64,000 nucleotides of DNA from Oscheius onirici (lineage: Eukaryota > Nematoda > Chromadorea > Rhabditida > Rhabditidae), in contig OW051472.1 in the NCBI GenBank assembly GCA_932521025.1, forward strand, positions 3,348,001 through 3,412,000, given 5' to 3'. The notes below the pieces were generated by a model. The model was not told where the DNA came from. It was given only the letters and a program-made list of their open reading frames with translations, and made no database searches. The position numbers and the translations under genes are program-made. This document shows, one piece after another, positions 10,842 to 22,700 of this stretch; positions within the stretch are counted from its first letter, which is position 1; the number at the start of each line of letters is the position of its first letter.

Positions 10842-11277
10842 CAGAAAAAAAACAAGTTTATTTTGAAGAAACCAAGTATGTACAGATAAACAAATCTTCC
10901 CAACTTAATTCTCCTTCACGCATTCTGGCAGTTCTGACATGTAATACCCAGTCTTCATATCGCATTTGCTCACAGCCTTTGAAACATTCGTATTCGGTAC
11001 GCTCCTTGTTTTTTCGTAGTATTTTTCCAGCATCTGGGATGCCGGGTCTCATGCATTCCTTTTGCAGTAAGTCGAGTTTGCAAGCAAACTGCAGCTTTTT
11101 TGTTTGACGAATTGGGAGAAGCTTCTTTTTAGAGATGTTATAGACTACAGCAAGTCCATTCGAAGGGTTTCCAGAGATGGGATACTTTTCAAAGAGCTGT
11201 TGCTCGAAAAGTCTACCAGATTCCCATTTCCACGAGTTGTTGGCAGCGGAGAGGCCTAGGTTTAGTGAATTTCTTAA

Positions 11278-11886
11278 AGCGAGCCTCTCCCTACTGCCTC
11301 TTATCTCAGTGTATTAGCCTCTTATCTAAGTTCATGGAGGCAGCCAAAGTGGGGGGCGACATCTCGCTCGCATGGCCTAGTGGATAAGTGCGTCGACTGT
11401 GAAACACATGGTCAAGGTTCGACTCCCCGTATGTCAAAAGTGTTCGATAGATCTAACATTCTCTTTTGTTTATTATTCCACTTCGAAAAACTAATTTTTC
11501 TTCAAAAATTGTTGCACTTGTCTCATTTTCGCCTAGCCTCGCAACTTGACTGACGGTTTTCATACCGAAGGCGGGATTTTTAGCCTAAACAATGTTCTGC
11601 AAAGTTGTAGAACAGACGAAAAACTACAAGTTTGCAGAACATCGCAAAACTCAAAAACGAGTTTCTTCGTGAGAAACTATGTCAGCGCGTCGAACCATTA
11701 ACCGTCCTCTTCAACGGGTGGTTCGGCCTCTGTTTTACATAAACTTCTTTGAACTTATATGCAAAAAAACCGACAACACAAGGAATTGTACCGGCGACTT
11801 TAAAATTAGTAGAAACATATCTTATCCACTGCCCCGGTGTCCTTTGTAGGCCGCCGCCGCGCTGAAATTTTGCGGGGGGTCTCGCT
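11278..11886. mobile_element. 609-bp MITE-like element flanked by TTAA
   Basis: The element interrupts what would otherwise be a roughly 50-bp lectin-gene intron. Both ends abut TTAA (11274-11277 and 11887-11890), and the outermost bases are inverted repeats: AGCGAGCCTCTCCC on the left against AGCGAGACCCCCCG read inward from the right. TTAA target duplication is the hallmark of piggyBac-type elements; the terminal sequence does not start with the CCC usual for piggyBac, so the superfamily is unproven. No transposase frame is present, so it is non-autonomous. It contains a tRNA-like segment at 11366-11436. Confidence 0.6.
11366..11436 (+). other. tRNA-like segment with pol III A and B boxes (not a functional tRNA)
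   Basis: TGGCCTAGTGG at 11373-11383 fits the A box and GGTTCGACTCC at 11416-11426 fits the B box, spaced 43 bp as in a real tRNA. The sequence around the A box (GGCCTAGTGGATAAG) resembles eukaryotic arginine tRNAs. The acceptor arms (GCTCGCA and TATGTCA) do not pair and the anticodon arm is irregular, so this is a degenerate tRNA derivative carried in the mobile element rather than a working gene. Confidence 0.6.
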
Positions 11887-12105
11887 TTAATCAACTAACC
11901 CAGCCAAACTTGTCCATCATAATATAAACTTTGGAGGAGTCCAAACGTTTCTGGATCAAATGCTTCCAAAAGTCTTCCTCCGAACGAAATGCACTTTTTT
12001 CTGGCTTCGGCGAAAGAAGCCTTTTCTTCAGATGAGCTGATCACAATTCGAGAGTCGAGATTGAAACTATAAGGTGCCGACTCATTGTACAGAGGTGTTC
12101 CTAGG

Positions 12106-12530
12106 ATAGAAAAGTTGACTAGAAAAAGCGCTTCAGTTTCGTTTGGGCGCACTTCAGTTTGATGAGAGTTTGGCGAGAGTATGCGCTCCATTTTGTCAGT
12201 TTGATCAGAGCAGGCGCTCAGTTTGGCGGGATAATTTGCGTGAATTTCACTGAAAAAGTGCTAAAAACGGTGAAAAATAGCGAAAAATAGCTGAAAACGC
12301 CAAGTTTGGCGATTTTATGCTGAAAAATTCAAATTTGAATTTTTCGCCCCAAAATTTTCAATTTTGGGTCTCGACACGATAGTTGAACTCAACGTACTGT
12401 ATTTAGTCGAACACAATTGGTCCCGAAAAGATTGCGCCAAATTTGAAATTTGGTGCGGACGGACACACACATAAACGGAAACTAACGTTGTTTTTTAGAA
12501 TAAAGTTGATCAGGAAGTCTCGCTTGCCTG
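12106..12530. repeat. repeat-like palindromic filler in a copy 3 intron
   Basis: The intron between the discoidin-like and lectin exons of copy 3 is about 400 bp, against about 50 bp in the open gene. It contains short near-palindromes (TTCAAATTTGAA, AAAATTTTCAATTTT, GCCAAATTTGAAATTTGG) and repeated AAAAATAGC/GAAAAT words, typical of nematode dispersed repeats. No coding signal is seen. Confidence 0.45.
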
Positions 12531-12994
12531 CAAAAGTGTAAACATCCAGTTTCCGCAGAGAAATTGGAATGAAGCTAGAAATCTTGAATTTAGCCACATT
12601 CTCCAAATCGCCTCTGATCTCTTCGTCAGTGCTATCCGAAATTTTCGTTTTGTTCGATTCTCCAGTTCGAGAAAAGAGTTCGACAGTGAAATCTGTAGGT
12701 TCTTCATCATCATAATCACGTTGTATCCTGAAGCCTTCAACAGTCGGATAATCCACAATTTCCAGAGACAGTTCCCTGAAAACTGTTTCCTCGACAAACA
12801 TGTGTAAATTTGCCAAAATGTTGCTTGAATAGATTCGGAAGAACTGTAATCAAATGAGCTAGAGTCTCCATTCGTTTTCACAGCCATCAGGTCGGCCAGG
12901 ATAGACGCATTCGGTAGCAATGAGAGCCGGTAATAATGAAAAGACGAAGTGGGTGAACTACTTTGTATTTGTCAATATTTTTTTCCAGTAAAAA

Positions 12995-14439
12995 TCATTG
13001 TAGAAACCGATCAGCAAAGACGTTCTTTGGATATTCTTCTTCTTCAGGAGTCACATAGTTCGGAACCTGAGGCAGCGTAAACTTTCCTCTGACTCCTTTA
13101 GAACGCTCGGGACACTGACAGTAGTGTTCTTCAAATCCTAAAAGTTTGTTTAAAGGTCTGCTTACTAGAAGCTGACCAAGTCTTCCGGCTACTCCCTCCA
13201 AACCGGGTACTCCAGGCGCTCCCATTTTTCCTTCTTTTCCAGCAGCTCCTCTCCGTCCACTGACTCCCTGGATTCCCATCTCTCCTCGGTCACCCGGTGG
13301 TCCAGCAGCGCCTCTTGGTCCTTTCGGTCCAGTTTGTCCTTTATCCCCAGGCGGACAGATCCATTTCTTGACCGAGACTCCCATCTGACCTCGAGGACCC
13401 GGAACGCCTTGTTCTCCCTTGACTCCAACCTCTCCCACAGGACCTCTGGGTCCTGGCAGCTCTTTCAGTATGCCGGGAATACCTCTGGGACCTGAATCTG
13501 GTTCAGTTAGAGAGTACATGAATTAGACCTTGCTCTCCAGGATCTCCCGGAGGACCTGGAGGGCCTTTGTTTCCTGGCTGGCCCTCTGGACACTGGATAC
13601 AGGCATGTTCCTGATTGATTTCTGTAGCACTCTCTCCATCCAGACCATCAGTCCCGGATTGGCCGTCAGCTAGACGTATTTTTTAACTGAATCTCGGTAG
13701 GACTCACCTCCGTTAATTCCATCTATTCCAGCAGCTCCTGGTGTTCCTGCTGGACACTTTGGATTGACCATCAGCTTCATTTCGCACTTTTGAGGAACTT
13801 CAATAGCCTCTTTGCTCTCCATCGGTGAGAGAACAGCTCCAATGTACTCGGAATCGGTAAAAACCTTCTTCCCGGGCTTCTCTTTTACTTCAACTGTCGG
13901 GGCAGCATGCACTCTGTGCGTGTTTGGCCGAGGGAGACTACCTGAACTTATATTCTGCGAAGAATTGAAATAAGGAGGAACCTTTGATACCCATGACCAC
14001 TCTCTTTCCCCAAACCGGGTGAATCCGTCTTCTATGCTTGGTGCTGTGAGTGCTCAAAGGACGTCTCGTCTTTTTGCCCTTTCTGTGCGAGTGCTTGTGT
14101 GATTCTGTGCGTGAAGTGAATTTAATTTAAAGAACTGTCAACTCACTTTTGGTCTTGCTGTTAGGCTTGTACTTGTAAACGTAGTCCTCTCTTCGCTCAC
14201 GAGCAGAGACTGCTCCCTCCAGTTCAACTAGATCTTTCCAAAGAGTGTCAGTAGATCCCTTAATCTACAGTTTTGAGTGGAAAGAAGAACGGTACCTTGA
14301 ACTCGTTCATGTCCTTGTGGACCTGCTCTGACAAAGAACCCAGATTGAAATGAAGGAGAGGAAAGCATATGACAGCGAGAACGAGAGCAAGACTGCTCAA
14401 AGCGAGTGAGACCAAGAGAATTCGCTCGACTTCTTTCAT
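12995..14439 (-). CDS. cuticle collagen
   Basis: The start at 14439 opens MKEVERILLVSLALSSLALV, an N-terminal transmembrane/anchor segment of the nematode cuticle collagen N domain, continued in exon 2 by KGSTDTLWKDLVELEG. A basic SARERRED site resembles the subtilisin-like cleavage site found ahead of the triple-helical region in these proteins. Downstream exons carry a His/Lys/Arg-rich spacer and then Gly-X-Y blocks (for example GPPGPPGDPGEQG, GPKGPRGAAGPPG), interrupted by Cys-containing linkers (CPAG, CIQCPEG, CPPG) and ending with HYCQCPERS, matching the paired-Cys layout of cuticle collagens. The tail (YPKNVFADRFLQ) is short. About seven exons on the minus strand, introns mostly under 60 bp. 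The product is secreted by hypodermis and cross-linked into cuticle, by family knowledge. Which collagen subgroup it is cannot be told. Confidence 0.85.
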
Positions 14440-15193
14440 TCTCAGTTTGAAGTGAGAACTAGGCTGTTTTCACTCCGCTCCTTATAATTCCCGAGTTATC
14501 TGCCCGTGTCATCAGGTGAAACGCCTCCGGTTGCAATTAGAGATCTTGATATGTTCCCCAGTGTCTAAATTGTTGCGACTGGCCATTCTGCAGTTTATGA
14601 GCGTCCATGGAGCTCATCCAAAATGTATTCACATAGGCCATTTCAGAGGCAGGAACGGAACGGGAGACTGGTGGGATGCGAAGAGGAAGAGGGAGAAAAA
14701 ACAAAAGGAGACGGAGAATAAGACATCTGGAAGTCATTCTTTCCAGACTGTACTCCATTTTTAAGAAAAGAGTTAACCAGTTGTGATACAGAAAACGAAA
14801 AGCTGCACGATAAAGTAGTAGAGTTAGTGCTTTACTGAAGCTCCGCATAGAACCAACTTTCAACAGTATGTGCGACCAGTCGCTAAGGCTTCTTTGGAAC
14901 GACTGGAACTGTCCTTTACGATCAACACTTCCGGATACACTAGGCTACGCTCTTTCAAACTGTAGACTTTGCTCGAATTACTATCCACAGTTACAGTTTT
15001 AGAGAAACTTGATAATAGTTTTTGTTAGCAAAAGTTTCGCTTCAAAACTGCCTAATTATTGGAACTAGAAAACTTCAAAATAATAGTGTTTTTAACGAAA
15101 CATTTGCTTCAAAACAAACTAATCCTCGAAAATTGAAAGTATCGTAGAAAAGGCAATTCAGAGGAAGAGTATTCGACTCCAAACGCCTTCAAG
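14440..15193. other. divergent intergenic region
   Basis: About 750 bp lie between the collagen start (minus) and the secreted-protein start (plus). Both genes fire outward, so the region should hold two promoters. It is AT-rich near 15000-15120; GCTCCTTATAATTCCCGAG near 14480 is a TATA-like candidate for the collagen. Open frames here are short and unsupported. Confidence 0.4.
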
Positions 15194-16084
15194 ATGTGGC
15201 TGGCAGTCCTGGCTCTCCCGTTGGTAGCTGCTCTTGCGCCCAAGACTCCTGGTGGGAAAGGACCCGCCAAACTACGTACTCCCTCTGCTCCAGGAAACCC
15301 GTTGACTACCGGAATGCCCCTTCGTCAGCAGTCCATCTCGATTCCGAACAACACGATCTGGATGCGTCAACCCGGCTTGAACCCGAACCAATGGAGCTTC
15401 CTCGACCACGAGGGCAAGATGATGGCCTACCAGTACTTCCTCAAGATGCACAACGCGAACATGCTCGCTCACGACGTCGAACGCTATCTGGAGATTCTGT
15501 CCTACGTCCACGAGTACCTGGAATGGGGACCGCAGGGACCGCCCGGTGGTTTCTCCATCAAGGACTCCGTCATGAAGATTCCACTGGCCAGACCGAAACG
15601 GTCTGTGGACGACGAGCAGAAGAGGACTCAGCAAAAGTTGGAGGAGCTTCTGGATAAAGCCGGAGTGGCTGATTACATCCCCAAGGAGAAGAGGTCGGCT
15701 ATCCTGTCTGTGGTCAGTCAGACTCTTACTGAACTGAAGAGTCTTCTGCCTGAAGTCTCTCTCGATCAAGTGGCTGTCGACATGAAGAAGATGGACGAGA
15801 ACAGGAACAAGAGACACGCCTCGGAGGAACAGCCCGACTTTGTGACTCTCTTCGACTCGAAGGCAGAGAAAAAGTACAAAAAGTTCCTGAAGAGGGAGAA
15901 GAAGTCTGTCGGAGAGAAGAGACCCTATGTCGAGGCTGTCGGCACCTACGTCATCGTGCCCAAGGACACGGATTTGAACTGGCTCCAGTCGGAATACAGG
16001 AAGACGATCAAAGAGCAACGACGCCGACGCCACACGATCGACAGTCTGAAGATGGCTGCCGATAGAGTCAAGGCATCGCTTTAG
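15194..16084 (+). CDS. secreted protein with dibasic processing sites, unknown
   Basis: A single-exon frame of 296 aa begins with a signal peptide (MWLAVLALPLVAALA). A Pro/Gly-rich segment is followed by a more globular part with Trp and Tyr residues (NTIWMRQPGLNPNQWSFLDH). Furin/PC-type basic sites split the chain: RPKRSVDDE near residue 136, NKRHASEE near 210, and RRRRHTID near 276. The segments between them are charged and probably helical. It could be a processed extracellular or cuticle protein; the repeated identical peptides expected of a neuropeptide precursor are absent. AATAAA follows at 16088, four bases after the stop. Codon choice is strongly C-ending, which suggests high expression. 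Confidence 0.65.
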   Translation: MWLAVLALPLVAALAPKTPGGKGPAKLRTPSAPGNPLTTGMPLRQQSISIPNNTIWMRQPGLNPNQWSFLDHEGKMMAYQYFLKMHNANMLAHDVERYLEILSYVHEYLEWGPQGPPGGFSIKDSVMKIPLARPKRSVDDEQKRTQQKLEELLDKAGVADYIPKEKRSAILSVVSQTLTELKSLLPEVSLDQVAVDMKKMDENRNKRHASEEQPDFVTLFDSKAEKKYKKFLKREKKSVGEKRPYVEAVGTYVIVPKDTDLNWLQSEYRKTIKEQRRRRHTIDSLKMAADRVKASL

Positions 16085-16429
16085 ACCAATAAAGTTGTGC
16101 CTTTGGCTAGACTTGTTCTTTTTTCTGGTGTTTTTGTTTCTTATAGTTTCTGGTAGTCTGGTAATGTTGCTGCATCTCTGGTAGATATAAGAAACATTTA
16201 TTCTCTTGGATTCTTCTGGTGAACTACCAGAGAAGCTGAAGGAACAAGACAAGACCGTGGTATGTAGATCTACCTATGTTTCCGCTAGACTTTTCACTTT
16301 CTGTTATTTCTTTCTGTTAGGTGTTTCCAGCTATTATTCTGTTTCTTGTAGATCCAACCGTCAGTTCTTCTTGTGGATCTACACCTCCCTGGAAGCTGAA
16401 AAGGTAACACAAGAACTTTAAAGATTGCC

Positions 16430-16700
16430 CAGACGACTTCGTCGCCTGGCGGCGTCGTTGCGCCAAACTTTTCTGGTTTTTACCATTTACTAAAGCTTTT
16501 ACTTGTCTCCACCACAGTAGAAGCATAGAAACCTGTAGAACTCCAAGTTCAAAAGTAACTTGCTGTAATCCTGTAGTAATCCTGACAACTCTTGACTTGA
16601 TACGACGATTCTCGATTAACGATTCTGGCCATGGACAAACAAACAGATAAAGTCACAGAGTCGGCCACAGACATCATAGCAATTTAATATTTTAGATGTG
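16430..16700 (-). repeat. dispersed repeat, copy B (inverted relative to copy A)
   Basis: Read on the minus strand this stretch follows copy A (375-620) in order: TGTGGCCGACTCTGTGAC, TTGTCCATGGCCA, CAAGTCAAGAGTTGTCAGGA, AAGTTACTTTTGAACTTGGA, then the GC-rich GGCGACGAAGTCGTCTGG block at the end. It lies alone between genes. The two copies are about 16 kb apart in opposite orientation. Confidence 0.7.
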
Positions 16701-19700
16701 TTCTACTAGAGTTGCTCTTTTTCCTGTTGTGTTTGGCATTTCCTTCGCTATTCACGCCTCTTCTTCCATCCCTGTTGCATAACGCATCCCATTGGAACCG
16801 GACCAAAGTCTGTAGCAGATGGCCCCAGATACATTAGACAGCGGTCATATATTCGTAACGAGGACGCCGTCTGATTATGGCAAACCGCATTATGCACACG
16901 TAAACTGTCTCCCAAGAGTATGGCTGATTGCCAGAGAATTGAGCCCCCAATTATCATTTATAATGGCAGCGAGTTTTGATGGGTTTGAGAGAGAAAAAGT
17001 GGAAATACTTTTTGGCAGATGAAGGCTGGATGCCTCTCGGACAACCACAAATCATCCGCAACGACACTGCGCACTGACTCTCCCCCTCTCTTTAACTGCA
17101 TCGATTTTATTCTTCCAGCTTAATCCTTTTCTGTGTTTTTGATTAATCAGAGTCCATCTGTTCTCTCTGGACAAGAAGGACAAGCCGATGATGGATATGG
17201 TGAGGGGAAACAATGTCCGGCAGACAGAGAACCGGCTGCCAGCTTAGCTCGCGTCGGCCATAAATTATCATGTATAAGGTAGACCCTCCGTCTCATTTCG
17301 AGCAACAATCCCTCGGAACAAGCCTCGACTAATCTAATAATGATCGCGAATCGATGCCAATTCGGTTGGTCCCGCTAATTCATTGTCAAAACGGGCCGCA
17401 GGACAAATTGGATACTCACAGAGAGACGAGAACATATGGCCTTGTTTTCAGCAACAAGGAGCCAATCTTTGAATTATTACTGGTTCTTTTGATGAGTTTC
17501 AGCGGAGTTGATCCGCCATATTTGGTTCTTTTGACATTGTTAGAGACTCTACCGCCAAAACCATATATGAGCTAAGATATGTGACATGGGACAAGAGTCT
17601 AGTCTTTTTCATAATTATCTATGAAATTATGTGAGTATTTTCATCGAGAACAGAATATATGCGCATGTAGTGAGCAATACTACCTATCTCTGCCTAAAAC
17701 TTAGAACAGAAAAATGTTGAAAACGGTTTCCTGTTTCATAACAAATTTTCTCTATTGCGTATTTTGTGAAGGGACCTTTGTGTTGCTATTCGAGGTAATA
17801 GCCACCATTTATTATCAACTTTCTGTGTCCTTTTTAGTAGCTTCTTCAAAAGCTTGTTAGAACTTGGACTGTGTGAACATTGAATGAACTAAGAGTTCAG
17901 CTGCAATAAGAGATGAGTTTCTTGTTCCCCCAAGTTCTCCTCCTTGACCCAATCTTTATTTTTGGTAGCCTCTCCAGCCGACGTTCGTGTCCAAGCTAAC
18001 AACATTAAGCTCCCAAATGGCCGGAATCATTTCATGGAAGGGGTCGATGACGGGCTCACGAAATAATGGACTCTCTCCGTCATTAGCAACAATTGAGATG
18101 TGCCGCGCGTCCGTCTGGCGCCGTTTCCCGCTGCCGATTGCGTGACTCCGGTCGTCTTTGATGATCGAGATCAAAAAGCTCTAAAAATCTGTCAAAAAAT
18201 ACGGTAGTCTGGAGATTCCCTGAAGACAAGTCGAAAGACAATCTGCTCAATTTGAACTGAGAGGAACTTTTTTTGGGTAGTCCCCAGTTGCGACGAGAGA
18301 GGGTTTGCTTGATCAATTCCAGACAATTAGGCTGTCTTTTTTTTTCGTCTGTTCGTCAAACTCGTCTCCCACACGAAAATCCTAGAAAAAATAGAAAGGT
18401 TTATCCGAATAGGGGCAAACTTAGTTTTCTGTGGGCTATTATTACGTTTGTGACACACGCACACATCCAAATTTAGAAGAAAAGCGACAATCAGACTGGG
18501 AGGGAGACGATTTGGAGTTGTTTGTTTGAGGTCCAGAATGAAGAACCAGAAACTTTTTCAGTCTAAATTGCTCAGTGTTTGTCTGGCAGAAGGTTTTCTG
18601 TCTAGGCTCCCGAAGATTGGTGAAACTTTTAAGAAGGGGCTCAATGTTAGGCGCCGGTCTTTTACAGAGCAGATTTCGTATTTCTTTGATTTACTTCAAA
18701 GTAGTCTCTAAAGAAGGAGATCTCACAGTACCAGAGGCGATCTCTGGACAGCTGTTTCCGGATGCACCGGACTGTGAAGATTGTAGTGTTCTCAAGTTGA
18801 AGGGCCATTTTTGGGAGCTCATACAGGAAGTCAGACTGTTTGTATGAGTTTTTTGGGCAACTTGAAGCATGTCCTTGTCAAAACTGTCAGATTTTATTTT
18901 CCATTTGTACTTGACAGTTAAAATCATTAGAACAAACTGGATAGAGGAATATATTCTTGCTCAGAAAACCCTCTTCCCTTCACTTTGCTTCGATGTTCCT
19001 ACTCGCAACTCGTCTCGGTCAGCGCGTCGTTTCGTGGGGATTACAGCGGCTATTCGGACGGCTATCCGCGGGCAATTCATCTGCTTTTTCTACACAGAGG
19101 AGATTCTTTTTGCAACACTGGGTTCCTCTCTCCGAGACCAAAGGACCAGCCCACACAATGTCTCCTCCTCCATTAGACAATTCTCTTCCGGTCTCTACAG
19201 GGTGTGGTCGAAGGTCGTTCGGGCGAGAAGAAGAAGAAGAAGAGACAGTGTCCGTTTTGCATAACACATTGATTGCGCAAAGTACTAATCCCGATCGGGG
19301 ACGCGCGCGCGACAGACGGCTGGTGGTCGTAACCGTTATTTAAAACTGTACCAGCAGTGACCTTTCTCCCCTCTCTCATTTTACATGCAGAACAATAGAT
19401 CGATCAAGAAGAGAGCCGAAATGTGGTGTAATAGGTGCCATTGACACCCTTTATCCCAAGGCCCAGGCCAAAATGCATGTAATTTAGCTGTTGCCGACCC
19501 CGCTCCCAGCCTCAATCTTTGTCCATTAGCGGCTGGCAGCTTTTCTTTCCTCCCGAATTTATGACGGCTCCTTGGGGAATTTAGAGAACATTGTCACTTT
19601 CAGAGCACTCTTTTTCTGTCGTTTATTCATAAATGAATTGAGTGATGGGTCGACTCAATCAATCAGTTTTCAAAAACTGGCTCTTTCAAACGAAAACATT

Positions 19701-22700
19701 CCTCTTTGATTTATTTTCGAATAACATCTTCTCTTTTTTCAAATTGAATCTCACTGAAAGAATCGGTAGAATCATCTTACCTAACTTGTATTCTATGATA
19801 ATATTTGTTAACCTATTTTCCAGTATTTTCCGCAGGGCTTTCTATATGTTGGCTTTTTCAAATAGCTGCAGAACTTATCTAGCCTATTTTAGAATTTGTA
19901 ACCTATCAAGTCAATAGAGATATTTTAGGTGACAGCATTTTTATATACTTTGACGTGAAAAGTTTTGGAATACCGTATGATTACTCTTCAACTACTCTCG
20001 GATTGACACTTCAGGCATTCCAGTCCTGGTATGATTGTTTCTCCTACAATTTGCTTATTTTCAATCCATAAAGGTTCTTCAAGTCGTGGTATCAGACTCC
20101 GGTTCCAACAGTTCAAACCACGGCTGTCCGTAAAGTGCGAAGCGTGTTCGTATGCTAATTAGCAGCGACATAATAATCCCCTCGGATTATACTGTAATCC
20201 TATTGGTCGTCTCTCCAGTCTCGCAACACTTCGCCCTTTTGACTCGAACCTTTACTGTACTCTCCCCTTTCGTGTCATCTAACAATTAGTGTCGGCTGCC
20301 AGAGAGCCGGCTCCCTGCTAGCTGATTAGGCGTTTCGCAACGATTGTATCTCATTTAGGAGGGTCAAAGACGATACTTCCTCTCTCTGAGGCTACGGTAG
20401 TCTGGAGGAGAGAGGAGATGAGTAATTGCCGCGCTCTTGATGAAGGAAATGAGAAAAACTGAAACGTTGAGGACCGAGACCGGTCACCCACTTGAGGAAG
20501 GTTGTATCCGAGGTAGTAGGTTGGTCGAGTGGCTCCTATAATCATTTCCAGACACAGTCCTTTAAAGTTTTCTTGTTCGTTGAGACACACAGGGTTACAG
20601 GGCACAGAGCCAAACAATGTTTAGGGACTGTGTTTTCTTCGAAATTACTGTTAAACATGGAATAGTTTTCATTCCGTTTCCCAAATCTGCAGACAATTCT
20701 TTACCATTAGTCATTCGAACAACTGTTCGAGAAATAGCCTGTCTATTGTTCAGTGAACAAAATTAGCATCCAGCTCAAATTGGCGAATCCAAAAAAAATA
20801 TGCTTTCGAATCAATTCCTAAGCACTATTTCATGTCTTTCCCTACTAATGGATGCAACACATCTTACAACTAATTCTGGCGGTGGTCGTACCATTTCCCA
20901 AGACAATTGGATCTGGATCCATCTGTCATTTAGTTCCATCTGTCGCCGCGTCTATGATCTGTAGCCGATTTCCTGTCATCAGCTCGCATATGGAGAGGCT
21001 CTTTTATGGGGTCCAGATACTACAGTTCGCGAATCAATTTGCGTCCATATATGAGTGTGCAGAGTGTGCGTGTTGGATTTGTGGAGAAACGATCGCGAGC
21101 GCGCCTCACACCCAGACCCGCACGTCCACTGTTTGATCGGTTTTGATCAAGAGGCGAGTACTTGTGAAGGAGAAGTGTCGCGGCCCCGAGGCGAGAACCA
21201 TAACACGCTCGATCTTTGGTTATTCTTCTGTCTTTTCAATTGAACACTTGTGACAGCTGCTAATTACTGTACGAGGCGGACCGGTCACAGGTGACGAACT
21301 GTCACAACTGATTGTCAATTTTCACTCCACTAATTGTCATAGGAAATTCAGGATTCTAGTTATATTTGTCAGTTATTTCCGGTAGAGAAAATTCACCAAT
21401 CCATGAGACTGCTGATCCTCCGTTCTCAAAGGGAAGAGCCAGTATAGTTTAAGCAATTGTTTTAATGGCATGCTAGATCCTAAGTCTTGCCAGAGAGTAC
21501 TCTCTACAGATCATAAATCATGCCTCTTGATCGCCAAAGTATCCGGACAAGCTATTTAATATACTGACAGTTCTTTCGAAGGAATTCAGAAATCTGGTAA
21601 TTCATCAACTTTTGATCAAAGCTTTTTTTCTTTCTCACACATTCATACTTTAGAAACTGTCGAATTATGTTTCCCCTCACTAGAAGCGGGACCAAAGCTA
21701 ATTGCCTTCGAAGGTTTCGCTAACTTTGGTAAACTTTCTGGCTACCGTGCTCAGTTGCTGCTTCGATACGGTGAACTCTGTCCGGGAACGTCCGTATAAC
21801 TTCTTCATACTAATCTCCCATGGAAATCTAAATGCTCTAATGTTGGAGCTTCTAATGGACAGACCGATCGCCATAGAATCCCATAACTCCTAGAATTCGG
21901 CAAAGTTGTACTTTGTTGATGCTCCTTCCGATCTCTATTTCAGCTTGTCACAATGTCTCATTAGGGAGTCGCAACAAAGGGGCCTTCTTCTTCTGCTCGA
22001 GGCCATCGATTCTGACCTACTGTAAAAGGCGAGAGCGGGTTTCCCGTCTGTGGGCGGAGTCGAGTGCAACTGCCCCCAGGCGGCCTTTCTCCGACTCTGC
22101 TTGTGCTCCGCCCCAGGCCCTATCCCCTGTTCTCCAGCAGCTGGAACTGACCAGCAGTCTCCTTGTATCCTCTTCACTCTCTCATCGGGAAGACATCCCG
22201 ACGGAACTTTTTTTATTGGGGACGAATGGCCGCTGTAAAGAATAACTGGGACGAGATGGGACTGGGAAGAGAGACTAAGCTGAATTATGAGCCAGATGAT
22301 CTGGGAATTGTTCTAACGAGGTCAATATTTCCCAATTGCTTGTAAACACTGACTCAGTTAGAATGTCGAACCTTTAATAGTATCAGTCAGATCCCGAGAA
22401 TCTTGTCTTCCAGGTTCTCAGTGGCCCTGTCGTAATTGTTGCCTGGTCTCCCTCTCAATTGATGGCTTCCGAGGCGGGAACCCAGGTCTTTAAACCAGCA
22501 TCATTTTTCTTGTTAATTCTGTGTCCCAAACTTGCCCTTTCACAGCAATTTGAGACAAAAAGTGTTCGTCGCAAGAAAGAGGACGAAATGAGGCGGACAA
22601 GAATTTGTCCGAAGAAGAGAGTGAACTCTTCTGCCAAAAAACTTCCTCTTCCAAAAATGGGAAACCGGAAAAGGTGGCCTCTGATCGTGGGTGGGTCTTG

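Larger units (their letters stand above)
10909..12950 (-). pseudogene. decayed paralogue (copy 3) of the sushi/C-type lectin gene
   Basis: Conserved pieces run from FVFSLLPALIATECVYPG near 12930, through ELSLEIVDYPTVEGF near 12770, the lectin exon with ARKKCISFGGRLLEAFDPE near 11990, to WKWESGRLFEQQLFEKYP near 11220 and the sushi end ELPECVKEN near 10915. Lesions: no ATG precedes the signal-peptide remnant, most of the first sushi module is missing, and the last sushi module has a deletion of about 20 bp that shifts the frame near 10978. Exons in the middle are still open and introns still splice in phase, one using a GC donor. The intron at 11274-11890 has gained a mobile element. A minus-strand AATAAA lies near 10856. 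Confidence 0.7.

Noticed and set aside
15272-16252. 326-codon minus-strand open frame opposite the secreted protein
   Set aside because: It is the shadow of the C-ending codons of the plus-strand gene, which has a signal peptide and polyadenylation signal.
19200-19330. Arg-rich open frames around GAAGAAGAAGAAGA and CGCGCGCG
   Set aside because: Simple-sequence tracts explain the openness; no exon structure.
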